From positions 1 through 37,989 of the forward strand of contig QBVY01000009.1 in assembly GCA_003283765.1 (NCBI GenBank): a DNA stretch of 37,989 nucleotides, read 5' to 3'. Position 1 is the stretch's first letter; each line of letters opens with the position of its first letter. Shown here one piece after another: positions 1 through 8,750 of this stretch. The notes below the pieces were generated by a model. It ran no database searches, was not told the origin of the DNA, and was given only the letters and a program-made list of their open reading frames with translations. Made by a program: the position numbers and the translations under genes. The DNA comes from SAR86 cluster bacterium AG-313-N18 (GTDB lineage Bacteria > Pseudomonadota > Gammaproteobacteria > Magnimaribacterales > D2472).

Positions 1-2
1 AC

Positions 3-881
3 GCTGATAACAATGAAATATATCTTGGCTATGTGGTTCCGCTGGATTATGAAAATCCTTTTCTTAGCCCCTTTGATGAATTCCAAACATGGAAAACTCA
101 TCCGTCTATTCGTAAATATCTAGAAGGTGGAGAACGACTGACTTACGGTGCGCGAGCTCTTATCAAGGGTGGCCTTCAATCACTGCCAAGCATGGAATTT
201 CCAGGCGGAGTTCTCGTTGGTGATAATGCAGGAACTTTAGTTTTCTCAAAAATTAAAGGCTCTCATACTGCAATGAAATCTGGAATGCTTGCAGCCGAAA
301 CAATATTTAAAAATATTGATTCAGAGGGTGAGTTACAGTTTAACGAATTGGTTCAATCTAGCTGGATTCAAACTGAGCTCTATAAGTCTAGAAACTTTGG
401 TCCTATGTTTCATAAATTTGGTGCGTTAATTGGCGCAGCATTTAATGCCATTGATCAATTAATATTTAGAGGTAAGCTGCCCTTCACGCTTCGCCACACA
501 ACACCTGATTATGCTTGTATGAAGCCTGCAGCAGATATGCCAAGAATTGAATACCCAAAACCAGATGGAAAGATAAGCTTTGACAAGCTTAGCTCTGTTT
601 TTCTCTCCAACACTTATCATGAAGAAGACCAACCATGTCATCTCACCCTTAAAGACTCATCAATTCCGATACTGCAAAATCTTCCAATGTATGATGAGCC
701 AGCGCAACGATATTGCCCGGCTGGAGTTTATGAGGTTGTTGAAAAGGACTCTGGTCCGGAATTTGTTATTAATGGTCAAAACTGTGTGCATTGTAAAACA
801 TGCGATATTAAAGACCCATCGCAAAATATAACCTGGGTTACACCCGAGGGAACTGGCGGGCCAAATTACCCAAATATGTAA
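3..881 (+). CDS. Electron transfer flavoprotein-ubiquinone oxidoreductase, C-terminal half (cut by window start)
   Basis: This enzyme passes electrons from reduced electron transfer flavoprotein to ubiquinone at the inner membrane, linking acyl-CoA and N-methyl-amine dehydrogenases to respiration. The frame is open from base 3, so the 5' half lies outside the window and the GTG at 33 is not a true start; about 292 of the family's usual ~550 residues are visible. The C-terminus carries the four cysteines of the [4Fe-4S] cluster: one in CPAGVYE, then CVHCKTC, followed by DIKDP, and it ends in the family-typical GTGGPNYPNM. The TAA stop overlaps the ATG of the next gene by one base (TAATG), so the two are probably translationally coupled. 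FAD-binding residues cannot be checked here. The assignment is firm. Confidence 0.95.
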   Translation, partial: ADNNEIYLGYVVPLDYENPFLSPFDEFQTWKTHPSIRKYLEGGERLTYGARALIKGGLQSLPSMEFPGGVLVGDNAGTLVFSKIKGSHTAMKSGMLAAETIFKNIDSEGELQFNELVQSSWIQTELYKSRNFGPMFHKFGALIGAAFNAIDQLIFRGKLPFTLRHTTPDYACMKPAADMPRIEYPKPDGKISFDKLSSVFLSNTYHEEDQPCHLTLKDSSIPILQNLPMYDEPAQRYCPAGVYEVVEKDSGPEFVINGQNCVHCKTCDIKDPSQNITWVTPEGTGGPNYPNM

Positions 882-1474
882 TGAACAATATTAAACTAAT
901 TGCAGCATTAATTTTTGTAGTAAGTTGCTCATCTGATTCTTCGCAAACTAAGTTCGAATCGTTGCTTGATTCAGAGTGGTCAAAAACTGTTAGTGACAAT
1001 CCAGTTTATGCTTCAAGTATGGGTGATCTCAGTCGAAATGCTGAATGGTCTGATACCTCTATAGAAAATATTTACTCAGATAATCAACATCAATTAGATG
1101 TTCTAAATCAGCTTGATGAATTAGATATAAGTGCTTTCACTGAAGATAATAAGGTGAACTACCTATTGTTTAAACAGCAATATGAAAATTCCATAGAATC
1201 TCATATTTATAAAACCTTTTTAATCCCTTTTAGTCATAGAGGTGGTATTCAACTTCAGCATGAAACAACCAGCATAGTTCCTCTTAGAAATAAACAAAAC
1301 TATTTAGACTGGATAGAGAGAATTTCAAAAATAGATATGTTGGTAGATGCAGCGATTGAAAAAGCAAAAATAGGTATTGCAGAAGAAATTGTGCCTCCAA
1401 GATTTCTTATGCAAAAAGTTTATAAGCAAATTGAGCTCCAAGCTTTTGTAGAACCAAAAGATAGCCCTTTCTAG
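881..1474 (+). CDS. DUF885 lipoprotein, N-terminal part (frame broken at 1471)
   Basis: This is the N-terminal third of a DUF885 protein, a family of predicted zinc-dependent peptidase-like proteins. It starts with a lipoprotein-type signal: a basic start, a hydrophobic stretch and a lipobox-like VVSC, giving Cys16 as the likely lipidated residue. The frame stops with TAG directly after DSPF, where family members normally continue without a break. The rest of the domain, including the HExxxH-like metal motif, continues in the -1 frame from about 1471 (next entry). Joined at that point, the product would be about 575 residues, close to the family's usual length. The bases at the junction, CCCTTTC, form a -1 slippery heptamer in the correct phase. 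It may therefore be a programmed frameshift, a recent inactivating deletion or a one-base sequence error. Confidence 0.8.
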   Translation: MNNIKLIAALIFVVSCSSDSSQTKFESLLDSEWSKTVSDNPVYASSMGDLSRNAEWSDTSIENIYSDNQHQLDVLNQLDELDISAFTEDNKVNYLLFKQQYENSIESHIYKTFLIPFSHRGGIQLQHETTSIVPLRNKQNYLDWIERISKIDMLVDAAIEKAKIGIAEEIVPPRFLMQKVYKQIELQAFVEPKDSPF

Positions 1475-1476
1475 AG

Positions 1477-2607
1477 ATGGATCGATCGATTGACATGAGG
1501 GATACTGAAAAGATCCAGAAAAAGGCTCTCAATATTATTAAATCAAAAGTTATACCTGCCTATGTAAAACTTCATAGATTTTTTAAGGATGAATACCTAC
1601 CAGCCTGCAGAACATCTATCGGCATTAAAGAAATCAAGAATGGTAAAGAATATTATGAATTCTTAGCTAGAAAATTTACAACTACAAACCTCACACCAAA
1701 AGAAATACATGAAATAGGTTTAACGGAAGTAGCCAGAATAAAAGATGAAATGAATTCCATAATTAAGGAAGTGAAATGGGACGGAACCTTTAAATCTTTT
1801 CTAGATGACTTGCGTACTAACCCTAAGTTCTACTATGAGACATCTGAAGAACTTTTTGAGTCATATCTGGCAACTTCAAAAAGAATTGATCCAGAGCTAG
1901 TCAAGCTCTTTAAAGTACTTCCATCAATGCCCTATGGATTAAAACCTATTCCGATGGAAAGCGCGCCTGACACCACAACAGCATACTACCAAAGACCTGC
2001 GGCAGATGGATCTAGAGCTGGTTATTACTATGTAAACTTATATCGCCCTGAAGTTAGACCCAAATATGAAATAGAGGTACTTAGTGTTCATGAGGCGATG
2101 CCTGGTCATCATCTTCAAATAGCCCTGGCCATGGAATTAGATTTACCTAACTTTAGAAAGTATGGTGGCATCACTGCTTTTGTTGAAGGTTGGGGGCTTT
2201 ACAGTGAGAGACTTGGTTATGATCTAGGGTTATACAAAGATCCTTATTCTAAATTTGGTCAACTGACCTATGACATGTGGCGGGCAATTAGACTTGTTGT
2301 AGACACTGGAATGCATTACTTTGATTGGAGCAGGCAGGATGCAATAAATTATTTTCTAGATAATTCTGCAAAAACCAAACAAGATGTTATGAATGAGGTT
2401 GATAGATATATCAATTGGCCTGGACAAGCTCTTGCCTACAAAATTGGTCAACTTAAAATACTTGAACTGAGAGCAAAGGCAGAAGCTGAATTAGGCGATA
2501 GATTTAATATCAAAGATTTTCATCATGAAGTGCTAAAAAGAGGCGCCTTGCCGCTAGATATTCTTGAGGAATATATCATTGAATGGGTTGAAGAAGAATC
2601 TGACTAA
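1477..2607 (+). CDS. DUF885 protein, C-terminal part with metal-binding motif
   Basis: This frame supplies the C-terminal two thirds of the DUF885 protein begun at 881. The motif HEAMPGHH at residues 205-212, and the downstream FVEGWGLY with Glu237, are the family's zinc-peptidase-like signature. The alignment to the family begins upstream of the ATG at 1477, at codons reading L-E-M-D, so this ATG is probably not a real initiation site; no Shine-Dalgarno sequence precedes it. A product starting here would have no signal sequence and would lack the N-terminal third, so either the two parts are joined by a -1 ribosomal shift or the gene is damaged. The 3' end overlaps the convergent DUF1285 gene by four bases, and no terminator is visible between them. 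Confidence 0.8.
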   Translation: MDRSIDMRDTEKIQKKALNIIKSKVIPAYVKLHRFFKDEYLPACRTSIGIKEIKNGKEYYEFLARKFTTTNLTPKEIHEIGLTEVARIKDEMNSIIKEVKWDGTFKSFLDDLRTNPKFYYETSEELFESYLATSKRIDPELVKLFKVLPSMPYGLKPIPMESAPDTTTAYYQRPAADGSRAGYYYVNLYRPEVRPKYEIEVLSVHEAMPGHHLQIALAMELDLPNFRKYGGITAFVEGWGLYSERLGYDLGLYKDPYSKFGQLTYDMWRAIRLVVDTGMHYFDWSRQDAINYFLDNSAKTKQDVMNEVDRYINWPGQALAYKIGQLKILELRAKAEAELGDRFNIKDFHHEVLKRGALPLDILEEYIIEWVEEESD

Positions 2608-3146
2608 TCGTTCATCTCGCCTAGGTCAAATATACAATTAAAGCTTTTAAGAGATAACTTATTTTCAGAAGGACGTTCTTGCTGAAGAGCTATTTCTACC
2701 AATGAATAGTAAACAGAACGAGATATAAATCCTTCGATATTATTTCTTACTTGCACAAACGGAATCAGTTCATCGCCTATTTTCTTAAGTTCTAATTTAT
2801 GGTCTTGATCTAAGGGTATAGATAAGTCTAAATTTGTTTTTAAAATAATATTTTGGAAATCTGAATCAATCTCATAATCAACGATCATGTATGGAGCTAA
2901 ATCTACATTTACAGATACCTTCTCAACAGGTGTAACTAAATAATAATTACCATCCTCAAATTTTAAAATTCTAGAGAATAAAATCTTCAATTTATCTCTG
3001 CCAATGATTGAGCCTTGATAAAACCAATTGCCCTCCCTATCAATTTTCATCTCAACACCCTCACATAAATCTGGATTCCAAAGATGCACGGGAGGATATT
3101 TCTCGTCAATTGAGTTCACAGATTGCAGTAGATCAGAGAAGTCCAT
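2604..3146 (-). CDS. DUF1285 family protein
   Basis: A 180-residue protein of the DUF1285 family, small cytosolic proteins of unknown role found mainly in proteobacteria. Recognisable parts are PPVHLWNPDLC near the N-terminus, a basic stretch followed by GNWFYQGSIIGR, and YYLVTPVEKV with the following VDLAPY. There is no signal peptide or membrane segment. It is the last gene of the long minus-strand run: its start overlaps the end of the LysE-type gene by 14 bases, so it is probably cotranscribed with it. Its 3' end overlaps the convergent DUF885 gene by four bases. The family call is good; the function is unknown. Confidence 0.85.
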   Translation of the reverse strand: MDFSDLLQSVNSIDEKYPPVHLWNPDLCEGVEMKIDREGNWFYQGSIIGRDKLKILFSRILKFEDGNYYLVTPVEKVSVNVDLAPYMIVDYEIDSDFQNIILKTNLDLSIPLDQDHKLELKKIGDELIPFVQVRNNIEGFISRSVYYSLVEIALQQERPSENKLSLKSFNCIFDLGEMND

Positions 3147-3741
3147 ATAAAGTTTGAAGTAAAATTAATAATCCTAATCCAGCAATAAATGCTGATGAAG
3201 CTAACTGGATATTATCAGAATGCTTATTAAATATATCACCCATTGAGTTATGGGTTAATGCATAAGTTACAAAAGAAAACCATGCTGCAGTAATTAATGG
3301 GAAATATAATAAGTAAATAATGGACATTAATGAGCTTGGATCAAGATTTATAAAAGAGAATAAAGATACTGTAAATAAAAATGCTTTTATATTTAGTAAA
3401 TTAGTAACCAAACCAATAATAAAAGGATTTTTAAATAAGGTCTTTGTTTCATCAGGTTGAGATGATTTTTTTGAAATAAAAAAACTAATTCCAAGATAAA
3501 GTAAGTATAAAGCTCCCAAACATTTAATAATAAACTTAGCTTCTTCAGAGCTATATATTAATAATGTAATTCCAGAAATAGCAAAAAAACAATGTATGAA
3601 AATGCCAAAACCTATGCCTAGAGCTGTAAGAATTCCATGAGCCCTTCCTTTGGCAAAGGATTGATGAAAAATAATAGCGGTATCCGGACCAGGTGACATT
3701 ACGGCTAACAAATGAGCTAAAGCTGCTGAAAAAAAGATCAT
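3133..3741 (-). CDS. LysE/RhtB family amino-acid exporter
   Basis: A 202-residue inner-membrane protein of the LysE superfamily, which exports amino acids such as lysine, threonine or homoserine lactones. The family signature MSPGPDTAIIFHQSFAKGR follows the first helix at residues 14-32, and about six hydrophobic segments follow across the chain. Length is normal for RhtB-type members (about 205). The substrate cannot be told from sequence. The ATG overlaps the murB stop by four bases (ATGA arrangement), and the 3' end overlaps the DUF1285 start, so it belongs to the murB-kdsB transcription unit, although no functional link to cell-wall synthesis is known. Confidence 0.88.
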   Translation of the reverse strand: MIFFSAALAHLLAVMSPGPDTAIIFHQSFAKGRAHGILTALGIGFGIFIHCFFAISGITLLIYSSEEAKFIIKCLGALYLLYLGISFFISKKSSQPDETKTLFKNPFIIGLVTNLLNIKAFLFTVSLFSFINLDPSSLMSIIYLLYFPLITAAWFSFVTYALTHNSMGDIFNKHSDNIQLASSAFIAGLGLLILLQTLYGLL

Positions 3742-4700
3742 AATGAAATAATCTCAGGCTCTATTTCTAATTCTATTTTAAATTTTTCATATATCTTTGC
3801 TTTGATTTGATGAAGGAGATCAATAACTTCTTCAAATGATGCTCCACCATTATTAATGAGCACAAGAGAATGATTCTCATAAAAACGTAAGGTATCAGGA
3901 ATACTTATATCTGATTGAATAAGCTCTATAAGTCTGGCTGAGCTTAGCTTGGTGTATTGATCGTCCTGATTCCACCTATGACCATCTAAGAAGGCATCAT
4001 CAAAATTATTAGTTTTCACTATGGGGTTTTTAAAAATACTTCCTACGTTAGGCTCTATCTTTGGATCAGGTAATTTAGAATTTCTAATCTGTTTAACCGA
4101 GTCAGAAAGGATTCTAGGTGTTATAGAAGATGTATCAATTGAATTATCTTCAAGAAAATTAATTAATGCTGGATAGCTTAAATTAGGTTTAAATGTTTTA
4201 TTAAATACAAAATTGACCTTTAAAATAACAAAGTCTTTTAATTTAAATATTGAATCTCGATATTTGAACTGACATTGCTCATTAGTCATAGTTTCAAGCT
4301 TTTTTGTTTTTAAATTAAAACATTCAATACTATGAATAAAAGAACTAATTTCAACTCCATAAGCACCAATATTTTGAATAGGTGCTGCTCCAACAGAACC
4401 TGGAATATGAGTTAGATTTTCTATGCCATAAAGCCTATTTGCTAAACAATATTCAATTAAATTAGCCCAATCAACGCCAGCACCAACTGAAATAAAATCA
4501 TCATTTATTTCTATGTCCTTAAAGCGAACTGCTAAGACTGTCCCGTCAAAATAGTTGCTCAAAAGCACATTCGTACCTGCGCCTAATATTAATAAACGTT
4601 TATTATCAATGCTATCAAGTACCGATAAATCATTAAGTGCATCAATATAAATAAAATTTTTTGCATCAGCCTTTAAACCAAAAGAATTAGATATCATCAT
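3738..4700 (-). CDS. murB: UDP-N-acetylenolpyruvoylglucosamine reductase MurB
   Basis: MurB reduces the enolpyruvyl group of UDP-GlcNAc-enolpyruvate with NADPH and FAD, giving UDP-N-acetylmuramic acid for peptidoglycan synthesis in the cytosol. The 320-residue chain has the FAD-binding GAGTNVLL (40-47), the segment ENLTHIPGSVGAAPIQNIGA (94-113), YRDS with Arg148, GSIFKNP with the proton-donating Ser221, and EIEPEI near the C-terminus with the likely catalytic Glu316. Its length and the presence of the type I insertion match the E. coli type. It lies two bases downstream of kdsB, an order also seen in Pseudomonas, where a phosphatase gene sits between kdsB and murB; that gene is absent here. 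Confidence 0.97.
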   Translation of the reverse strand: MMISNSFGLKADAKNFIYIDALNDLSVLDSIDNKRLLILGAGTNVLLSNYFDGTVLAVRFKDIEINDDFISVGAGVDWANLIEYCLANRLYGIENLTHIPGSVGAAPIQNIGAYGVEISSFIHSIECFNLKTKKLETMTNEQCQFKYRDSIFKLKDFVILKVNFVFNKTFKPNLSYPALINFLEDNSIDTSSITPRILSDSVKQIRNSKLPDPKIEPNVGSIFKNPIVKTNNFDDAFLDGHRWNQDDQYTKLSSARLIELIQSDISIPDTLRFYENHSLVLINNGGASFEEVIDLLHQIKAKIYEKFKIELEIEPEIISL

Positions 4701-4702
4701 GA

Positions 4703-5440
4703 CTAGTCATTTTTATTAGCAAAAATTATTGCAGCTTCTAGGTCTTCAGGAGTATCTATCCCTATTGGAGCTTCACATTCAAAATCTTCAACAACAATAT
4801 TGAAGCCGTTATCTAAAAATCTTAATTGCTCTAATTTCTCTGATTCTTCATTTAAAGTTGGCTTCAATATACTTAAGGCTTGAAGGGTTTCATTGGTATA
4901 AGAATAAATACCTAAATGTTTTAAGTAATTCTTATATTCACCAGTAAATGAGTTGGGTATCACAGCACGCGAGAAATACATGGCTTTCTTTGATTTAGAC
5001 CTTACAACTTTAACTTCATGAGGGCTATTGAAATCCATTGTATCTGAGAACTTAATGCATGCGGTTGCTATTGGTGTATCCAAAGTCACCAAAGTGGGCA
5101 ATTGATTTATGATTTGAACAGGCATAAATGGTTCATCACCTTGAAGATTAACAATTTGAGTATCTTGATGTAAATCAAGTATCCTTGCAGCTTCAGCAAT
5201 TCTATCCATTCCAGAAAGATGGTTTGATGAAGTCATCACAACATTAGCATCACATGACTCACAATGATCCTTAATATCGTCGCTATCAGTTGCAATATAA
5301 ACTTTGGAAGCGTTTGAGGAATTAGCTAAATCAATAATTCGAGAAATTACAGTACGGCCATTAATCATGGCCAAAGGTTTATTGGGCAAACGAGTTGAAC
5401 CAGATCTTGCTGGAACAATGATAACGAAAGAATCAGTCAT
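4703..5440 (-). CDS. kdsB: CMP-Kdo synthetase (3-deoxy-manno-octulosonate cytidylyltransferase)
   Basis: KdsB activates Kdo with CTP to CMP-Kdo, the donor for the inner core of lipopolysaccharide. The 245-residue protein carries the nucleotide-binding PARSGSTRLPNKPL (residues 10-23), YIATDSDDI, and NLQGDEPF with the metal-binding aspartate, all diagnostic of the family, and its length is standard (about 245-250). The ATG is overlapped by eight bases by the upstream Trm112-like gene, so translation is probably coupled. The neighbours (LpxK upstream, MurB downstream) place it in an envelope-synthesis operon. Confidence 0.97.
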   Translation of the reverse strand: MTDSFVIIVPARSGSTRLPNKPLAMINGRTVISRIIDLANSSNASKVYIATDSDDIKDHCESCDANVVMTSSNHLSGMDRIAEAARILDLHQDTQIVNLQGDEPFMPVQIINQLPTLVTLDTPIATACIKFSDTMDFNSPHEVKVVRSKSKKAMYFSRAVIPNSFTGEYKNYLKHLGIYSYTNETLQALSILKPTLNEESEKLEQLRFLDNGFNIVVEDFECEAPIGIDTPEDLEAAIIFANKND

Positions 5441-5597
5441 TTAGAGAAAAAATTCTATCCTCTAACATCCTGGGTATATCATCCTCTATTGGATAGCCAA
5501 TGTTGCATTGATCACACTCAAGATGATCTTCCATATCAATCAACTTTGATTTGCATCTAATGCATCCCATAATATTTAAAATATCCTTATCTATCAT
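5433..5597 (-). CDS. ycaR: Trm112/YcaR-like small zinc-ribbon protein
   Basis: A 54-residue protein found by reading the gap between lpxK and kdsB. It has two cysteine pairs, GCIRCK (Cys12, Cys15) and CDQC (Cys28, Cys31), followed by YPIEDDIPRML, which fits the YcaR/Trm112-like family pattern of two zinc-knuckle pairs followed by YPI-DGIPxML. The ATG at 5597 lies inside the end of the msbA-lpxK gene (11-base overlap) and its TGA lies inside kdsB (8-base overlap). E. coli and Pseudomonas also carry this small gene between lpxK and kdsB, which supports the call. YcaR's exact role is not settled; Trm112 relatives are partner subunits of methyltransferases. Confidence 0.88.
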   Translation of the reverse strand: MIDKDILNIMGCIRCKSKLIDMEDHLECDQCNIGYPIEDDIPRMLEDRIFSLND

Positions 5598-8343
5598 TCA
5601 ACCTCTCCTCTAGCCTATCAATAAATTGGGATTCAATTTTAGACTCAATGCTAAGATACCAAATCTTTGAGTTATTAAAATGTTTGCATTTAGCAGCATC
5701 TTTCTCAGTCATTAAGATTGGAAGATGATCAAGGTAATATAAATCCCTTTTATTATATTTATGATGATCAGGAAATGGATTTTTATCAAACTCAAAACCT
5801 AACCTAAGTAATAAATCAAAAAATCTATTAGGATTACCGACTCCGGCAATTGCATGGACTTGATTATGCATAGGCCACTTATCTACTGAATACTCTTTAC
5901 CAGAATTTAGGTGAATGAACTTTGCAGGACTTAGGGTCATTAAAATTTCATCCCCTTCAGTTGGACCACCATTGTTAACAATAAAATCAACTTCTGTAAG
6001 TCTAGACTTAGGCTCCCTAAGTGGGCCTGCAGGAAATGCTAAGCCATTTCCCAGTCTTCTAGCACCATCTATTACAGCAATTTCAATATCTCTACCCATT
6101 GCATAATGCTGAAGTCCATCATCAGAAATAATTACATCCACATCATGTTTTTCTTGAAGTTTTTTTGCGGCCCTAGATCTATTTTTATCAATAAAAAATG
6201 GCACATCTAATTTAGCTAAAATTTGTGCTTCATCACCAGTTTGTTTGTAGGTAGCATCAGGAGTGACTTCAAGTGTTCCAGAATATTTACCACCATATCC
6301 CCTGCTTACTAATCCGGGTTTAAAACCACGTTTAGCTAACTCACTGGCAATAAATTTGACCAAAGGTGTTTTGCCGGTTCCACCCATTGAAATATTACCT
6401 ACAACAATAATAGGTTTTGGGGAGCTCCATACTTTTTTGGGATTTTTAACATAAGAGTTCCTTCTCGCTTTTGCTAAAGAGGAAAATAAAAAAGTAAAGG
6501 GAGCTAAAATATATAGCCACCAGCTTTTGTTGTACCAAGCATCAATTAGGTATCCTTGCTGAGTTGGCTCCTCTGTAAATGTTGGAAGATATTCCTGACC
6601 AACAGATTTTCTTGAAGGCTTTTTCGGATCACCAGAATCATTAAATTTATTTTGATATAAGCCTTTATAGATACCATCTTGATTTAATAACTCATCATGA
6701 GTTCCTGACTCTGCGACCGAGCCGTTATCTAAAACTAAAATTTTATCTGCATTTTCAATGGTAGAAAGCCTATGGGCAATGACGATAGTAGTTCTATTAT
6801 TGATTAATTGCTCTATGGCCTCTTGCACAATTAATTCAGATTCATTATCTAGCGCTGATGTGGCTTCATCCAAGATAATAATTGGTGAATCTTTATAAAA
6901 AGCTCTAGCTATTGCTATTCTTTGGCGTTGGCCGCCGGATAATAAGACGCCGTCATCACCTATTTCAGATTTAAAGCCCTCTGGAAGTCTTGAAATAAAT
7001 TCATTGCAGCCTGATATTTTTGCTGCTTCCTTTAATTTTATTTCATCAATATCGTTCTCGCCATATGCAATATTTTTTTCAATAGTGTCATTAAACAAAG
7101 TTGGTGATTGATTGACTATTGAAATAGATTCTCGTAGATGAGAGAGCCGATAATCTAATATGCTGACATCATCTATAGAGATTTTCCCTGAGTAATCAGA
7201 ATAAAATCTTGAAATTAAATTGGCGATTGTGGATTTGCCTGATCCAGATTTTCCAACAATAGCAACTGTCTCATTTTGAACGATTTCAAAATTTAAATTA
7301 TCTAAAACCGATTCTTTAGAGTTATATCCAAAAGAAACATCTGAAAATTTAATGTTTCCTATAATCTCTGAGTCTAGCTCACCAGCGTCCTCTTCTTCTT
7401 TTGCATCCAATTGATCAAAGATTTCTACAGCTGCTGCTAAGCCTTTTTGAATTACAGCATTTATATTTGAAAGTTGTCTAATGGGCTTTGCCATTAATCC
7501 CGCAGCAGTTATGAAAGCAACAAAATCCTCCGCACTAAGTTCTATGCCGAGTTGAGAGCCCAATGCAAAATAAGCAACGATAGATAATGAAACCGAAACA
7601 AGTAGCTGAATAATTGGCGTTGCTAAATTACTTGTGGCTTCAAGTTTTAAATTTTGATTTTTATTAGAAGCATTGGCAGCGAAGAATCTATCCTTTTCAT
7701 ATTTTTCAGCATTAAACGACTTTATTTCTAGGTTTCCATCAACAGCCTCAGATGCAAGATGGGTTACGTCTCCCATAGCTGTTTGAATTGTTTTTGCTAA
7801 CTTTCTTAATCGACGACCAGCAACATATACTATTAACGCAATAAAGGGAGTGGTGATCAATAAAAGGAGTGTTAACTTCCAGTTTAATGTAAGCATGTAG
7901 GCTAGCAAGCCCAAAAGAAGGAACCCTTCCCTAACAAAAGTCTTGATAGCATTTGAGGCAGCACCTGAAACTTGCGTAGTAGTAAAAGTAATTCTATTAA
8001 TCAGTTGGCCGGACTGATTTTGATCAAAGAAATTCTTTGGAAGGTTGATGAGTTTTGAGAACAGCTCAGACCTAAGGTCATGCACAATACCGAACCCAAC
8101 TCTGGACATAAAATAGTTACCAATAAAAAAGCCGGCTCCTCTTCCCATTGCAATAAAAATTAATGCTAAAACAAGATATATGCTGAAATCTTCTTGGTCA
8201 GAATTTATGTATTCAATAATTCTTCTAATCCATTCAACAGCAGCAATATCAGCGGATGCAAAAAGAATAAAACCAAAGATACTTAAGATAAAAGAAAATT
8301 TAAATCTAAAGGTATACGAAAATAATCTTTTTAAGGGATTCAT
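5587..8343 (-). CDS. msbA-lpxK: MsbA-LpxK fusion: lipid A flippase joined to tetraacyldisaccharide 4'-kinase
   Basis: One uninterrupted 918-residue frame joins two enzymes that are normally separate. Residues 1-570 are MsbA, the ABC flippase moving lipid A-core across the inner membrane: helices to about 300, Walker A GKSGSGKST (364-372), LSGGQ (468-472), Walker B IIILDE (488-493) and switch His524. Residues 598-918 are LpxK, which adds the 4'-phosphate to lipid A disaccharide: a membrane-associated start, P-loop GNISMGGTGKT (649-659), and DDGLQH (741-746). The linker (about 569-597) is hydrophilic and rich in Pro, Lys and Glu. No start codon lies at the LpxK boundary, where the frame reads GYLIDAW with CTA for Leu. 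Both halves look intact. Its ATG overlaps exbD by four bases, and the next gene overlaps its end. Confidence 0.95.
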   Translation of the reverse strand: MNPLKRLFSYTFRFKFSFILSIFGFILFASADIAAVEWIRRIIEYINSDQEDFSIYLVLALIFIAMGRGAGFFIGNYFMSRVGFGIVHDLRSELFSKLINLPKNFFDQNQSGQLINRITFTTTQVSGAASNAIKTFVREGFLLLGLLAYMLTLNWKLTLLLLITTPFIALIVYVAGRRLRKLAKTIQTAMGDVTHLASEAVDGNLEIKSFNAEKYEKDRFFAANASNKNQNLKLEATSNLATPIIQLLVSVSLSIVAYFALGSQLGIELSAEDFVAFITAAGLMAKPIRQLSNINAVIQKGLAAAVEIFDQLDAKEEEDAGELDSEIIGNIKFSDVSFGYNSKESVLDNLNFEIVQNETVAIVGKSGSGKSTIANLISRFYSDYSGKISIDDVSILDYRLSHLRESISIVNQSPTLFNDTIEKNIAYGENDIDEIKLKEAAKISGCNEFISRLPEGFKSEIGDDGVLLSGGQRQRIAIARAFYKDSPIIILDEATSALDNESELIVQEAIEQLINNRTTIVIAHRLSTIENADKILVLDNGSVAESGTHDELLNQDGIYKGLYQNKFNDSGDPKKPSRKSVGQEYLPTFTEEPTQQGYLIDAWYNKSWWLYILAPFTFLFSSLAKARRNSYVKNPKKVWSSPKPIIVVGNISMGGTGKTPLVKFIASELAKRGFKPGLVSRGYGGKYSGTLEVTPDATYKQTGDEAQILAKLDVPFFIDKNRSRAAKKLQEKHDVDVIISDDGLQHYAMGRDIEIAVIDGARRLGNGLAFPAGPLREPKSRLTEVDFIVNNGGPTEGDEILMTLSPAKFIHLNSGKEYSVDKWPMHNQVHAIAGVGNPNRFFDLLLRLGFEFDKNPFPDHHKYNKRDLYYLDHLPILMTEKDAAKCKHFNNSKIWYLSIESKIESQFIDRLEERLNDR

Positions 8344-8750
8344 GACTGATCAGTATAAGTTTTAATCTGTATGTTTTGAAATCCAAGTTGCTGCAGACCA
8401 TCCATTAAGCTAATTACCCACTCATGATAGGCTTTGCTTTCTATGGAAAGAACTACAACTTCTGATTTAGAAAATGTTGCAGCAACTCCAGCCATTAACT
8501 TATCAATCTGTGTCATAGAAAATTCTTGATTATTAATCACGAGAACTCCAGATTCTAATAAAATAATATTTTGAGAGTTATTTGATAGAGATGATGAAAA
8601 TGATTCAGTCTCAGGAAGGTCCAAAGTTAGGTATTGGTTGGTTTCTATTTTTGATGTAACAACAAAAAAAATCACAAGCAAAAAAACAATATCAATTAAC
8701 GGCGTAATTTCGATTGAAAGAGCCCTTTCTTTATCGTCATAAAATTTCAT
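8340..8750 (-). CDS. exbD: ExbD/TolR family proton-channel subunit
   Basis: ExbD works with ExbB to use the proton gradient to energise TonB-dependent outer-membrane transport. The 136-residue protein has a short cytosolic start, a single membrane helix at about 17-34 that includes the key ITPLIDIVFLL segment with proton-pathway Asp20, and a periplasmic domain with the usual LDLPET sequence after the helix. Length is normal (about 135-140). Its ATG overlaps exbB by four bases, and its stop overlaps msbA-lpxK by four bases. ExbD rather than TolR is favoured by the placement next to lpxK, as in Pseudomonas-type genomes, and by the absence of tol-pal genes. Confidence 0.93.
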   Translation of the reverse strand: MKFYDDKERALSIEITPLIDIVFLLVIFFVVTSKIETNQYLTLDLPETESFSSSLSNNSQNIILLESGVLVINNQEFSMTQIDKLMAGVAATFSKSEVVVLSIESKAYHEWVISLMDGLQQLGFQNIQIKTYTDQS

